Part shown: positions 49,904 through 60,100 of the stretch, piece by piece
Layout: the number at the start of each line of letters is the position of its first letter
How positions within the stretch are numbered: the first letter of the stretch is position 1
From: Tetranychus cinnabarinus
Lineage: Eukaryota; Arthropoda; Arachnida; Trombidiformes; Tetranychidae
Direction of reading: 5' to 3'
Assembly (NCBI GenBank): GCA_022266195.1
Contig: WHVY01000006.1
Coordinates: forward strand, 248,001 to 312,000
DNA: 64,000 nt
Position numbers and translations under genes: made by a program
Notes under the pieces: generated by a model
What the model was told of the DNA's origin: nothing
Database searches by the model: none
Seen by the model: the letters and a program-made list of their open reading frames with translations, nothing else

Positions 49904-51244
49904 ATGAAGAGAACTGGGCTTGTGCGGTCTAACAATAACAATGTCAACCATGTTGATTTTGCCGAGAATGCAAAAAAAGAGGAAAAGGATTCAGAAGGTA
50001 ATTTTACAGTGAATCAAGATATGCCTGTACATGACTGTTTAACGGCTCGAAAAATAATTAGACTTCCTGGTTTAATTGATGTTCATGTTCACCTTCGTGA
50101 ACCTGGTGGAGAAGACAAGGAAGATTTTATTAGTGGTACTTCAGCAGCTTTAGCTGGAGGTATAACAATGGTTTGTGCAATGCCCAATACTGATCCTGCT
50201 ATCGTTGATGGTGATACTCTTAATCAAGTTCGTACACTTGCTAAATCAAAGGCTAAATGTGATTATACATTTTTCCTTGGTGCAACTCCTTCCAATGCTG
50301 AATTATTACCAAATTTAGCCAAATCTCAAAATCCCGTTGTAGGTCTTAAAATGTATCTTAATCAAACATTTGGAACATTAACAATGTCTAATTTTGATGA
50401 TTGGATAAAACAATTTGAACATTGGCCTAAAGATTTACCAATAGTTGCTCATGCTGAAGGACGTGATACAGCAGCAATTATCATGGTAGCAAGTAAATAC
50501 CAGAGATCTGTTCATATTTGTCATGTTGCTCGAGCTGAGGAAATTTTCATGATTAAAGCAGCTAAAGAAGAGGGTAAAAAAGTTACCTGTGAGGTGTGTC
50601 CACACCATCTTTTCTTGTCGGAAGAGGATGTAACTTATATTGGTGAATCAAAGAGTTCAGTGAAACCACCATTAGTCAAAAAGTCAGATCAACAAGCTCT
50701 CTGGGCTAATCTTGATGTTATTGATTGCTTTGCAACGGATCACGCACCACACCTTTTATCCCATAAACATAAACAATTTTGTCCCGGTTTCCCTGGGTTA
50801 GAGACAATCCTTCCCTTACTGTTGACTGCAGTTCATGAGAAAAAGTTATCATTGAAAGATATTCTCACAAAACTCTACATCAATCCAAGACGCATTTTTA
50901 ATTTACCAGACCAACCTGAAACTTATATTGAAATAGATTTAGATGAAACATGGATAATTCCTGAATCTTTGCCTTACACAAAAGCCGACTGGACTCCATT
51001 TGCTGGTCGAAAAGTAAAAGGTAAAGTTCGACGAGTTGTTCTTCGAGGTGAGGTTGCTTTTATTGATGGACAAGTACTGGTTCCTCCTGGGTTTGGTAAT
51101 GAAATATGTCCATTAACAGAGGTTGATCGAATTAAAGAACCAATTCGTATAACAGTTCCAGAAATTTGTGCTGATGTCATACAAGAATTAAAGTTAAATG
51201 ATTTATGCGAGAGCGATAAAAATTCGAAGTTTCCTTTCGTTTAA
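49904..51244 (+). CDS. Chimeric intronless gene: SNRNP27-derived N-terminus fused to the CAD dihydroorotase domain
   Basis: One open frame of 446 aa. Residues 1-43 (TGLVRSNNNNVNHV, then DSEGNFTVNQDM) resemble SNRNP27 exon 4 (TGPTRSSSNNANHV, DLEGSASDEQEM). Residues 44-434 copy the CAD dihydroorotase domain (CAD 39914-38744, inverted), with only four amino-acid differences that I can see (E/D, N/D, S/N, I/V). The metal-site motifs DVHVHLRE, GLKMYLN, VAHAEG, HICHVAR and FATDHAPH are all kept. After NDL it diverges into a new 12-residue tail ending KFPFV. It would be a free-standing dihydroorotase (carbamoyl aspartate to dihydroorotate) if expressed. The intact frame could reflect youth alone; start codon and expression are unproven. 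Confidence 0.75.
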   Translation: MKRTGLVRSNNNNVNHVDFAENAKKEEKDSEGNFTVNQDMPVHDCLTARKIIRLPGLIDVHVHLREPGGEDKEDFISGTSAALAGGITMVCAMPNTDPAIVDGDTLNQVRTLAKSKAKCDYTFFLGATPSNAELLPNLAKSQNPVVGLKMYLNQTFGTLTMSNFDDWIKQFEHWPKDLPIVAHAEGRDTAAIIMVASKYQRSVHICHVARAEEIFMIKAAKEEGKKVTCEVCPHHLFLSEEDVTYIGESKSSVKPPLVKKSDQQALWANLDVIDCFATDHAPHLLSHKHKQFCPGFPGLETILPLLLTAVHEKKLSLKDILTKLYINPRRIFNLPDQPETYIEIDLDETWIIPESLPYTKADWTPFAGRKVKGKVRRVVLRGEVAFIDGQVLVPPGFGNEICPLTEVDRIKEPIRITVPEICADVIQELKLNDLCESDKNSKFPFV

Positions 51245-51534
51245 TAGCCATTTTTGGAGTAATCAATGTTTAGTATTCAACTGCATAGTTCATGTATCTT
51301 TGCAAAATATACAATTTTTATAGTTTGATTGGCAAATTTTTTGAACCTCTAATTTTTAAATAAAATTTAACTATAGTTTTATACAATATTAACATTTACA
51401 TTCAGAAAATCTTTGAATTGACTAAATTGTAAACTGACTCTTTCTGAGTACTAAAGTGATAATATGTTTAGCGTACTTCGATGCAGCTTACTCGAAATTA
51501 GATTACATTGGAAATCGTTGCAGTACCATTTCCT

Positions 51535-51921
51535 TCACTTGTTAGATATGTAATCTATAGTTTGAACGAGAATATTTTGTTTCTTTTTCTTTGTTTCCTC
51601 GATCTTTTTGAGTAATAAATCCATTGCTTCTGAATCTTCTTCATATTCTCTTGGTCCCCGGATATTGACATAATCGTCTTTCAATTCCGACTGAATTTCT
51701 TTCACTACCTCATCCACATCGAACCGCGCATCTTCTTCCTTTATATTACCAGCTGCCCTTTGCTTGCTTGCAGTAACTTCATATCGGATGCTTGTAAACT
51801 GAGTAAGGGCAAACGATGAACCAACGATGAATGCTAGGAAAGGAACTCCATACCTGAAAAAGTGTGTTTCTTTCACTTTATACCATTTTGTTTTTATTCG
51901 GAACAATAAACTTGGACCCAT
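51535..51921 (-). CDS. COX16: Cytochrome c oxidase assembly protein COX16
   Basis: Single exon, 128 aa. The family core is clear: FFRYGVPFLAFIVGSSFAL (membrane helix, about residues 22-40) followed by FTSIRYE, then VNIRGPREYEEDS near residue 85-97, matching COX16 YGVP...GGSFGL...IRYD and NIRGPRPWED. COX16 is an inner mitochondrial membrane protein that helps add copper-loaded COX2 during complex IV assembly. The C-terminal extension is lysine-rich (KKIEETKKKKQN). A TTTTTCAG sequence just before RYGVP looks like an acceptor, so the extreme N-terminus could differ. Confidence 0.88.
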   Translation of the reverse strand: MGPSLLFRIKTKWYKVKETHFFRYGVPFLAFIVGSSFALTQFTSIRYEVTASKQRAAGNIKEEDARFDVDEVVKEIQSELKDDYVNIRGPREYEEDSEAMDLLLKKIEETKKKKQNILVQTIDYISNK

Positions 51922-52318
51922 TGCCCTAAAATAACGACTTAGAGATGATTAAGAACACTAAAGCTTTTCGAGAAATATCATATTTATAGACTGAATTAGT
52001 AGGGAAAGGTAAGCTCACAATTCAAATCAAATGCATGGTTCAAAACAATGTGTTATTCTTAGAGCAATTTTTGTATAAATAGTCTTTGTTTTGATTTCAT
52101 TAAACAATTTTTATCCAACATTGCAAATAAAACGTTTGAATAATAAATCAACAAATTCATGAAAATATAATAATCGTAAGAATTAAAATTTGATCAAACC
52201 AAGCGCAATTTATTTATTTAAATATTGAACAGAATAATCTAAATAACAAGTATGAATACATCCTAATAGAAATGGGTTCAAATATCTACCTAATGCAGAT
52301 TATTAAGGAGATCATTGA

Positions 52319-52525
52319 TTACTCTATGACTTTGTTGTACTTTTTGCCCTTGTTAGAGTTATCGAATTGATAGAAGTAGTTATTCCTCCATTTTACAGCG
52401 GCGATTGTGTAACCAGTAACAACGAGAACAACTGCAATGTTGGTCATTCCTTTCCTTGTTTTGTACCAATTCGGATTAATAATGTTTGCTGGATGATACA
52501 AACTATTCCTAGGAATATGTTCCAT
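52319..52525 (-). CDS. Small single-pass membrane protein, unrecognised
   Basis: From the first ATG the frame gives 68 aa: a polar start (MEHIPRNSLYHPANIINP), KTRKGMTN, one hydrophobic helix (NIAVVLVVTGYTIAAVKW, about residues 29-46), then RNNYFYQFDNS and a lysine-rich tail. A candidate acceptor on the minus strand at 52597-52596 lies upstream, so a 5' leader intron is likely. Size, helix with flanking basic residues and aromatic YFYQF resemble small inner-mitochondrial-membrane subunits or assembly factors, and it lies beside COX16, but I do not recognise the family. Confidence 0.55.
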   Translation of the reverse strand: MEHIPRNSLYHPANIINPNWYKTRKGMTNIAVVLVVTGYTIAAVKWRNNYFYQFDNSNKGKKYNKVIE

Positions 52526-53008
52526 AATTTCTTGAGTAAATTTGGCACTAATAAACCAAAAATCAGTTGATAGATACGAAATAGACACTCAAGGCCTGAA
52601 AAATAAAATACAGTAAACTAGCAATAAATGTCAACAACTTGAAGGATATTGCCTATTTGCACAAAAAATATCGGATAAGATTCAAATCCTCGGATATGTA
52701 GACAAGATCAAAAAATCATTCGTTAAAATAGCTTCTGTTAAAATAAGCTAAAGAGCTATTCACAGAGTGCCTCATATGAGATGTTGAAGTGTACTTTTTC
52801 CGTATTTTCCAGTAAATCTATAACCAAATAAGAACTGTATATCGCTCTTCCTTTTGCTGTTTGTTATCCATTTTTAAATCTTCAAGAAAAATGAAACAAT
52901 TGCTCAAATAATATATATTTTTTGTGATAAAATTTAATAACGCTGTCCATCATATTTATTATTGTAAACCATTGTTTTGGTACCTGTTCAACCACCAAGT
53001 GAACCATC

Positions 53009-55562
53009 ATGCACTCGCAATCTAAAGGACCAACTACTAAATCTCGACGAAGTAAGTATTTTTTCACAGTTGATGTTTGTCACAATTAGTTTTTACTTTT
53101 AACTAGCTCGCCAAAAATTTGCTGCCTGGAAATTATTTGCGAAATGCAGCTTCAGTCAAAACATAGGAATCTCAAATGTTAAAACGCTATGTACATTTCA
53201 TCTACAAATTTATTTGTTTATTTTTTATCATCTCAGGTCTATCTCCTAGGATGGATGCTTCTGAGAATCGCGGCAGTTCGAAAAGTCGCCGTGAAAATGA
53301 TAGTAGGTAAGATACGTTGATTTCTTGCTTGTCGATGACCGGCAAATCTTATTTTTGTTTTTTTTCTCTGTGTGAACCAAATAATCAGTTTGCCATCATT
53401 CCACTAATGTCACTCTTGTTTTCTCTCCTCCCTTTTTGTCCCGTTTTAAGCTCCACACGGCATAGTTCATCTTCCAGTAAAAAAACTTATCACCACCACT
53501 ATTCACGGGAATCAAGAAATATCAGTCCGCAGCGCCAGGAAGGAAGTATGTTACAAAATGATTATGAACACTCAAAGTCATCTACCAATTCATCAATATT
53601 TTTACTTCTATTTGATCAGATTATGTCATTCTCATGCTTATGATCCTTCTCTATATGCGATTGTCATATGTCATATGCCGATTTTATCCAGCTTAGATTT
53701 GTTACTTGCATCTCTTTTCAGTGGCCTTAATTTTAAAAGCTTTTTTTTAAACTAAACATTTTTCGGCTATGTGTTATCACCGAAACTAGGAAAAGTCGAT
53801 CGAGCATCAAGCTAAATTTCAATAATAAGGCTCGTATTCACCAAATGAGATAAATCTTGATTCTTGGATCAGATTGATCTTTGTTTTGTTGATTTGAGAA
53901 TCAAGCAACCAAGTTTGGTGAATAATAAAATCAATTTGATCGAAGAATCAAGTGATTAAACGCTCAGTTGATTCGAGATTTTATCTCAGTTGGTGAATAC
54001 AAGCCTAAAAGTTTTAGCTTAATATCTCAACAGATTTAGTCGATTCAAATTATCCAAATTTTGCATCTCTTTTCATTTGACTGTGTTGCCATCCTAGATC
54101 ATCTTTTTACCATCGATTGAAAATTTGGCAGTTTTTTCAGTTCCATTAATTAGATGTAAATTTGCTTGCGCCTTTAAGTTTGAAATTGATTTAGGCTAAT
54201 AATTATTTCAAATTTACTTGTGAATTGATTATGGCAATATTTCGAAATAGCTTACTTCCACATTAGTATTATCAAGAAGTGTTATGCTCTATCTCCATTT
54301 TATATGTTTATTTGAAAGGCTGGTAAAAGGTCAAAATTTCTGAATTTGGTTATCATACTTATTTCTTTATCAAATTGCATATTCTGCTTTTCTTACAAAG
54401 GAAGATTCCCAAACGATACAAAAGTTTTGAACTTTTTTTGACCTCAAAATATCTTAATATGTCAGATATGAACCTCTGTCAAGTTATTTAGTAATTTATA
54501 TTTTTTTAATTCTTTTTGATTTGAGTGAAAAACAAACCTTTTTGCAAGGACCGAATAAGATTGAGATCTATTATTTAAGATATGGACTGCTGTTTTTCCT
54601 CGAGTTTATTTACATGTTAAATTATAATTTTTTTATGCTCTATTTTTTTTCTTTTAAGCCTCACAATAATTTATACTTTTATTTTCTTTTACTCTAAATT
54701 TCAGAGCGGGAAGGAGTGAAGAGGAAATACGAAAACGATGCCAAACATCATTCGACCAGTTCAGTATCTAGTAAAAGACCTTCAAGAGAAGATAAATCAA
54801 AGAAAACTGGACCAACACGTTCAAGCAGTAACAATGCCAACCATGTTAATGATGCCAAAAATGTAGAAAAATCTGAGATGGATTTAGAGGGAAGCGCTTC
54901 GGATGAGCAAGAGATGCTCAAACTTATGGGTTTTGGTAACTTTGATTCCACAAAAGTAGGTGGTATTACTTAATCACCAGACTGTTTTATTTTTTTATTC
55001 CCAATCCACGTCTATGTTTTTCTCTCCATCTTTTTATTTCATCTTCTTTCTCTTTCTCTTTCTTTCTCTCTCTAATTAATCTCATTCTCTGACTTTCTCT
55101 TTCTCTATCTCTCCTTCTTTACTGCCATTCAGATATTTCCTCTCACATTTAGTGTTCACAACATTATTAATTGTGCTCTTCCTTTAACTCCTTTTTTCAC
55201 CATTTCCATTTTCCCTTTTTTTATCTTTTTCTATCAAGGGCAAAAAAGTTCCTGGGAATAACGTTTCAGCGGTTCATGTGATACATAAACGCAAATATAG
55301 GTTAGTTAAAGAAGATGAAGAAGATAATATCTCTGATGTTCAGCATTTAACTTTGCTTACTTCAGTAGAAACAAATCATTTTCATTGAAAAATGTAGAGA
55401 CAACTGCTTGAGAGAGTGAGAGAGAGAGAGGAAAAATTGAAGAATGAAAAAAGTGTTATCCAATCTTTTAATGGTCTTTAACACCCTTTGAATTATCTAT
55501 TCTTCAGGCAATACATGAACCGCAAGGGTGGATTCAATCGTCCTCTTGATTTCGTGGCATAG
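53009..55562 (+). CDS. SNRNP27: U4/U6.U5 small nuclear ribonucleoprotein 27 kDa protein
   Basis: Six exons, 53009-53051, 53237-53306, 53451-53545, 54705-54955, 55239-55300 and 55508-55562, total 576 nt (191 aa; human 155) with consistent phases. The N-terminal part is Arg/Ser/Lys-rich with SR-like pieces (SENRGSSKSRREND, RHSSSSSKKTYHHH). The conserved C-terminal domain (from about 135) reads DEQEMLKLMGFGNFDSTKGK, then NNVSAVHVIHKRKYRQYMNR and GGFNRPLDFVA, a near-exact match to the family. The product is a tri-snRNP component acting in pre-mRNA splicing and 5' splice-site choice in the nucleus. The exon 3/4 junction (phase 1, A + AG) is the least conserved and thus least certain. Intron 3 holds a foldback element; decayed duplicate pieces lie at 49590-50030. 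Confidence 0.92.
53828..54006. mobile_element. Foldback MITE-like element in SNRNP27 intron 3
   Basis: The left end AGGCTCGTATTCACCAAATG and following AGATAAA is mirrored by the right end ending TATCTCAGTTGGTGAATACAAGCCT, about 27 bp with two or three mismatches. A third copy of the TTGGTGAATA motif lies in the middle. The 179-bp element has no coding capacity and no obvious target-site duplication. Confidence 0.75.
55020..55120. repeat. CT-rich simple sequence in SNRNP27 intron 4
   Basis: Runs of CTTTCT and CTCTCT units; probably an ordinary pyrimidine microsatellite. A complementary GAGAGA run is at 55410-55434 in intron 5. Confidence 0.8.
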
Positions 55563-56458
55563 TCATACGGAAGCTATTGAGCCGGCAAAACCAGCAAACT
55601 GAGTAATCAAGCATCTTCAAACAAAAACAAGCAAAACTAGCAGACAAGATAATCAAACAGAAGCAAGAAATAAACTCGTCCACGTTGGAGTCAAAGTGAG
55701 AGAGATAACTATTTTACATCCACACAAACAACACACTCACTCACAAATATTATGCACAAAAATACTCAACATGCCGGCAAGTGAGTCATGATGGAAAGAG
55801 TAGAAAGAGAGAGAAAAATTCTGATAATGAAGAAAGAGGAGTTGATGAAGAAAGCTGAATTGCCACAACAACAAACTCACTGAACGACAACTTGCGTCTC
55901 TTTCTATCTCTCTCTTACTGGTTTCCTTTCTTTCTCCTATTTTTCTCTCTCTTCTGCATCATTTAAATTAACAAGAGACCGAAATGATCGCTTTTCAGGA
56001 TTAATCTAGATCACACCTTAACTTGGCCTGTTTTGATGAAAATCAAAGGAAAAGAATGCGTTATCCTATTCAAATAAAAAATAAAATCAAAACATTAAAC
56101 GCTAAAGATTTTTCCATTCATTGCCAGCTCACATCTGTTAACACATGGCACATCAAGCACTATGATCACAAGTGCGTCTATTTAAGTACCGGCTTGATAA
56201 CCTATAGATTATTTCTTAATCAATTTTTTGTTTTTTTATCAATATGTATACAGCTTCAATGTATTTAAAGCAATTAGACCAATGCCATTTTATTATTTTC
56301 TTGAGAAATACATAAACATATTTTTTAGCCAAAGTTTGGTTGCAATTTTTTTTATCAAGCATTTTTGTTTTTTTTGAAGGAAGATAGTGGAAAGAGAGCA
56401 AGAGAAGAAGAAATAGATAATAGATAGGAGAAGGGTATTTAGCGGAAGAGATTTTTAA
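55563..56458. other. Convergent intergenic region
   Basis: 3' flanks of SNRNP27 (+) and of the orphan gene (-). It contains GA/CT-rich patches and A/T runs; no gene found. Confidence 0.55.
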
Positions 56459-57034
56459 TTAAGGGGATGATGCTGTTGCTTCTGCAGAACTATTCGCTAT
56501 CTTATTAGGATTAGAGCAATAATCATGGTGTTGATAAAAGTAAGCAGCAAACCTAGTAGGACATATCCTAGTTCCATTTAATTGTTTTTTTGTCTTGTTA
56601 ACTTTAGGTGGCTTTGCGAGTAGTGATATTCCAGTCACCTTCTTCTTTTTCACTTTCTTTACATCATTCCTTGAACTACTACAGATCACTTTGGTTTCTT
56701 GTTTAACTACTTTCCAATTTCCACACCTAGATGAACAATCGACTTTAGTATCGGCTACTTTAATTGTGCTGATAGAATTAGATGATGATCTTCTCCTCTC
56801 TTGGTGGACATTTGAAGTAAATTGGTGGCTGCTAGTAGAGAATTCATTTTCTAATGATGGACTAAGTGAAACATCAAATAGAGAAAAATTGTCATCCACG
56901 AAGTCGATAAAAGGGTCATCTTCTTCAAATTTGGTTAACAATGTGTCAATATCATTTGATTCTAAACTTTCACAAAACGCAGACAATGGTTCCAAGAAAT
57001 CGTCCTCAAAAAGGTCTTTCAACTCCTTTTCCAT
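56459..57034 (-). CDS. Orphan protein with acidic N-terminus and basic middle
   Basis: One exon of 191 aa. The first about 60 residues are acidic and hydrophobic (EDDFLEPLSAFCESLESNDI, DDPFIDFVDDNFSLFDVSLS), like an activation domain. A Ser/Thr-rich middle has RRRSSSNS. A strongly basic stretch NDVKKVKKKKVTG could be a nuclear localisation signal. The C-terminus has CPTRFAAYFYQHHDYCS. I recognise no family; a nuclear regulatory protein is an inference from composition only. The start ATG is followed by no upstream in-frame codons, and a candidate leader-intron donor lies near 57262. Confidence 0.55.
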   Translation of the reverse strand: MEKELKDLFEDDFLEPLSAFCESLESNDIDTLLTKFEEDDPFIDFVDDNFSLFDVSLSPSLENEFSTSSHQFTSNVHQERRRSSSNSISTIKVADTKVDCSSRCGNWKVVKQETKVICSSSRNDVKKVKKKKVTGISLLAKPPKVNKTKKQLNGTRICPTRFAAYFYQHHDYCSNPNKIANSSAEATASSP

Positions 57035-57105
57035 TTTGTATGTGTGTCTAAACGTGTGTGTATGTGTGGTGTGTAAATGTGTGTATGTGTAAGTGAGTGA
57101 GTGAA
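57035..57105. repeat. TG-rich microsatellite in the orphan-gene leader
   Basis: Interrupted TGTG/TGTATG repeats immediately upstream of the orphan start codon, followed by GTGAGTGAGTGA. It would lie in the 5' untranslated region or promoter of the minus-strand gene. Confidence 0.8.
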
Positions 57106-60100
57106 AAAATGTGATTCGGTATGTGGAAAATATGTTAGTTGACTACAACACTAAATAACAGTTAAATCCACCATTCATCTGGAAATAAAGATACCAACAA
57201 TTATAAGCTTACAATTAAAATAAAAATAAGATAAAATTAAAAACATAATCAAAATTAAATTACCTGATGATTTCAATTCAATTTAAAGAGCACAAAACAC
57301 GTTGAAGCAGTCCTGCTTTTCCACATTGCAATTTGGTTTTCTATTAGCAAAGGCAACTCTCAACGCCGACAGTAAATCCTGCCCTCTATCGGATAAATAG
57401 TCAAAGTAGTTCACTCGGTGCATCCCAGATGTCCTCACTTTTTGACTTAACATTTACATCAACAAATTAAACGTCTGATTATGCAAATCAAGTTAACTCG
57501 AGATCTGAATTGAAGAAAGAAAATCAAAGATCAAAAGAGGATTTCAACTAATTAATCTTAATAAACAAAAAGTGAGATATTCTATGGTTTTTATTCAACC
57601 CAATGTGTCAATTAGCTTCGAGTCAATGTACTTTCGCTGCTTTGGACTAATCAGAAGTACCATGAGCTGTTATTCCGCAGTTTTGTTCATCGGGACAAGA
57701 AACTATTTCATGGCTCTTGGTCTTCTGCCTGTGTTGCTTCACCACGTGCAAAAAAGGAAACATTGACACATGTTGAACTATTCGTGCTTTAATTTTGACT
57801 AGCTTTTCATTCCAAAATTGAATTCTTATACTTTGAACGCAAAGTCAACCAATAAAAGTGCTGTCGAATGGTTTACAGAAGCTGGCTGATTCCACGATAG
57901 GCTGAAGACTTTAGAAGAAAGTCAGCAATAAACAAATTCATGGAAAGTCGGAGTTTTGTATAAGGTCGAATCAAACACAATACTAACGTAAAAGAGTCGT
58001 AACTAGCTTGCCCCTTTAAAAAGGGATCATCAATGCTTTGGAATCTTTTCAGGGTTGCAGTTAGCAATCTAAAAATTCTTGACAAATAATCTAGTTCTTT
58101 AATCGGTGTTGGAAGAGCAAGATTCATTTATCGTGAAATTAGGTTTAAAACAGCCTATGCAAATTCAAATTTTGCGCAAAATATTGTGCTGTTCCTCTCC
58201 CAGTTGTTGCTATGAAAAACAAGCCGCCAATTTTAAAAGATTTCAAGTTACTGAGTCGAGCAGCGAAACGCACCTGAATAAAACCCAATTCATTTCGATA
58301 TTTCCAAATGATTCAAGTTTAACCTTTCCTTCCTCTCTCTTCATTTATGTTTGCAGCCGTAAAAGCTAGATAAACCTTAGATAAGCCTTAAATAAACATT
58401 GCAAGGATTGAAAAATAACATGCCGCCAAAATATTTCATTGTTTAAAGGTTATCTTTTCCTGGGCCAACAATTTAAGTATAATTTGCACTGATTTTTTAA
58501 CACCAATTCTCATGAATTTTTCTTGACATATCTACATTTTTCTTCTAATAATGATAATGCAACGATTCGAGTTATCACAATTTAGGTTAGATTACTGGTT
58601 TCCTATGAGTTGCTTCAAGTTGTTCTATTGTTTTGTTTTTTTTCTGATTATTTCACTCTGATTGTTCAGATGTTTACAACTAAAAACAGTCTGTATTGTG
58701 TGAATATTAAGTGGATTACTTTAAGCTGGAGTAAGAAATTGTAGCTAAATTGTAAATATTTTGGTATTGTTTCAACCTATGAGATAATCTATCTTGCATC
58801 CTTGTTTTCAATCAGATTAATCTGTCTCTTATGTGTAAATGTGTTTTCATCATGAGAGTTTCTGATAACTCAAAGAGTAAAAGTATCAATTGAAAGATAA
58901 AAAATGCTGACAAAGGAAAACAATTGATATGGAATCGACTCTGTCGTGTTACAGTATTTAAATCTGTGATGATTAAAATATCCAGGGAGAGAGTTGATAT
59001 CTCTATTAGCTAACAAGCGGTAATTTAATTATCAAGACGATAGTAATAATAAGTTGTTATTAATAACAATAGTGATGTGTATTAAAATTGAGAAATAAAG
59101 AAACATAAACAAAGATGGCTACGTTTGGAATAAGGTTTCTTGTTTAAACTCTTTGGACAAGCGGGAAAAGTGAGCGCCAAAAGAGGTAAGGAATGTCTCT
59201 TTGTTTTAGTCTCACATGGGCAAGGTAAACAACCTTTCTGTCTACAGTTACTGGACTTTTACGTGTCCTTTTTTCCCACCATTTGTTTTCATGCTTTCAT
59301 GTTCAACTAGTGTGTCATTGTTACAATTAATGTGAAATTGTTGGCCAACAATATAATCTTGATTCATATTTAATGTCTGGTTACCACTCCACAGGGGACT
59401 TGACTTGTCAACCAGTATAACATGTGAGTATTGTTTCTAACCCATATTTTATCCCCTCTTACTAATTGAAAATGATTAAGTGATAATCTCTAAGCAGTGC
59501 AAGGATACATATGGACATAAATTATCTATTATCAAGGTTACTATTTGAAAATTGGGTTGATTTCGCTTAGAATTTCGTAATTACAATGATAAAGCTTCAC
59601 AGCTTTATTCAGCTTTCCTTTTTTTTGTATTTGCTGTAGCTTATTGCACTCTTTTTTCATGAGGTTTTCTGCAATTCAGTAAATACTTCATGTTTGATTA
59701 TGAGTAAACATATCAATGATGACGTTGATTGTGAGGTAAAGAAGGCAATTTCAGATGAAATGTCTGCTAAACTCTTCAAGTTAATGAAATATCTCTGGTT
59801 GATAGTTTTTAACTCATGATTCCAAGTGAGTTTTATCATTGAAACTCAACAAAATTTTGATGATTCTTACTAAAGGTGAGATTTATCATATTAAGACGAG
59901 ATTGTCATACTTGAAACTAACTTGAATGAGTTATCTAGTTGTTCAACCAACCCTGAGAATTTTAAGTAAATGATTTCTTTGGTTAAGTAACTTAACCTCA
60001 AAGGAAACCTGGGAGGTTGACCAGTTATATTAGATCAGAGACTTTGCCTTTTAAATGGGGATTTTAGAGGGTTTGCTTTGTGCCGATAATTTGTCCTTTT

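Noticed and set aside
57873..58369. Frames on both strands at 57873-58369
   Set aside because: No similarity I recognise and no consistent exon partners.
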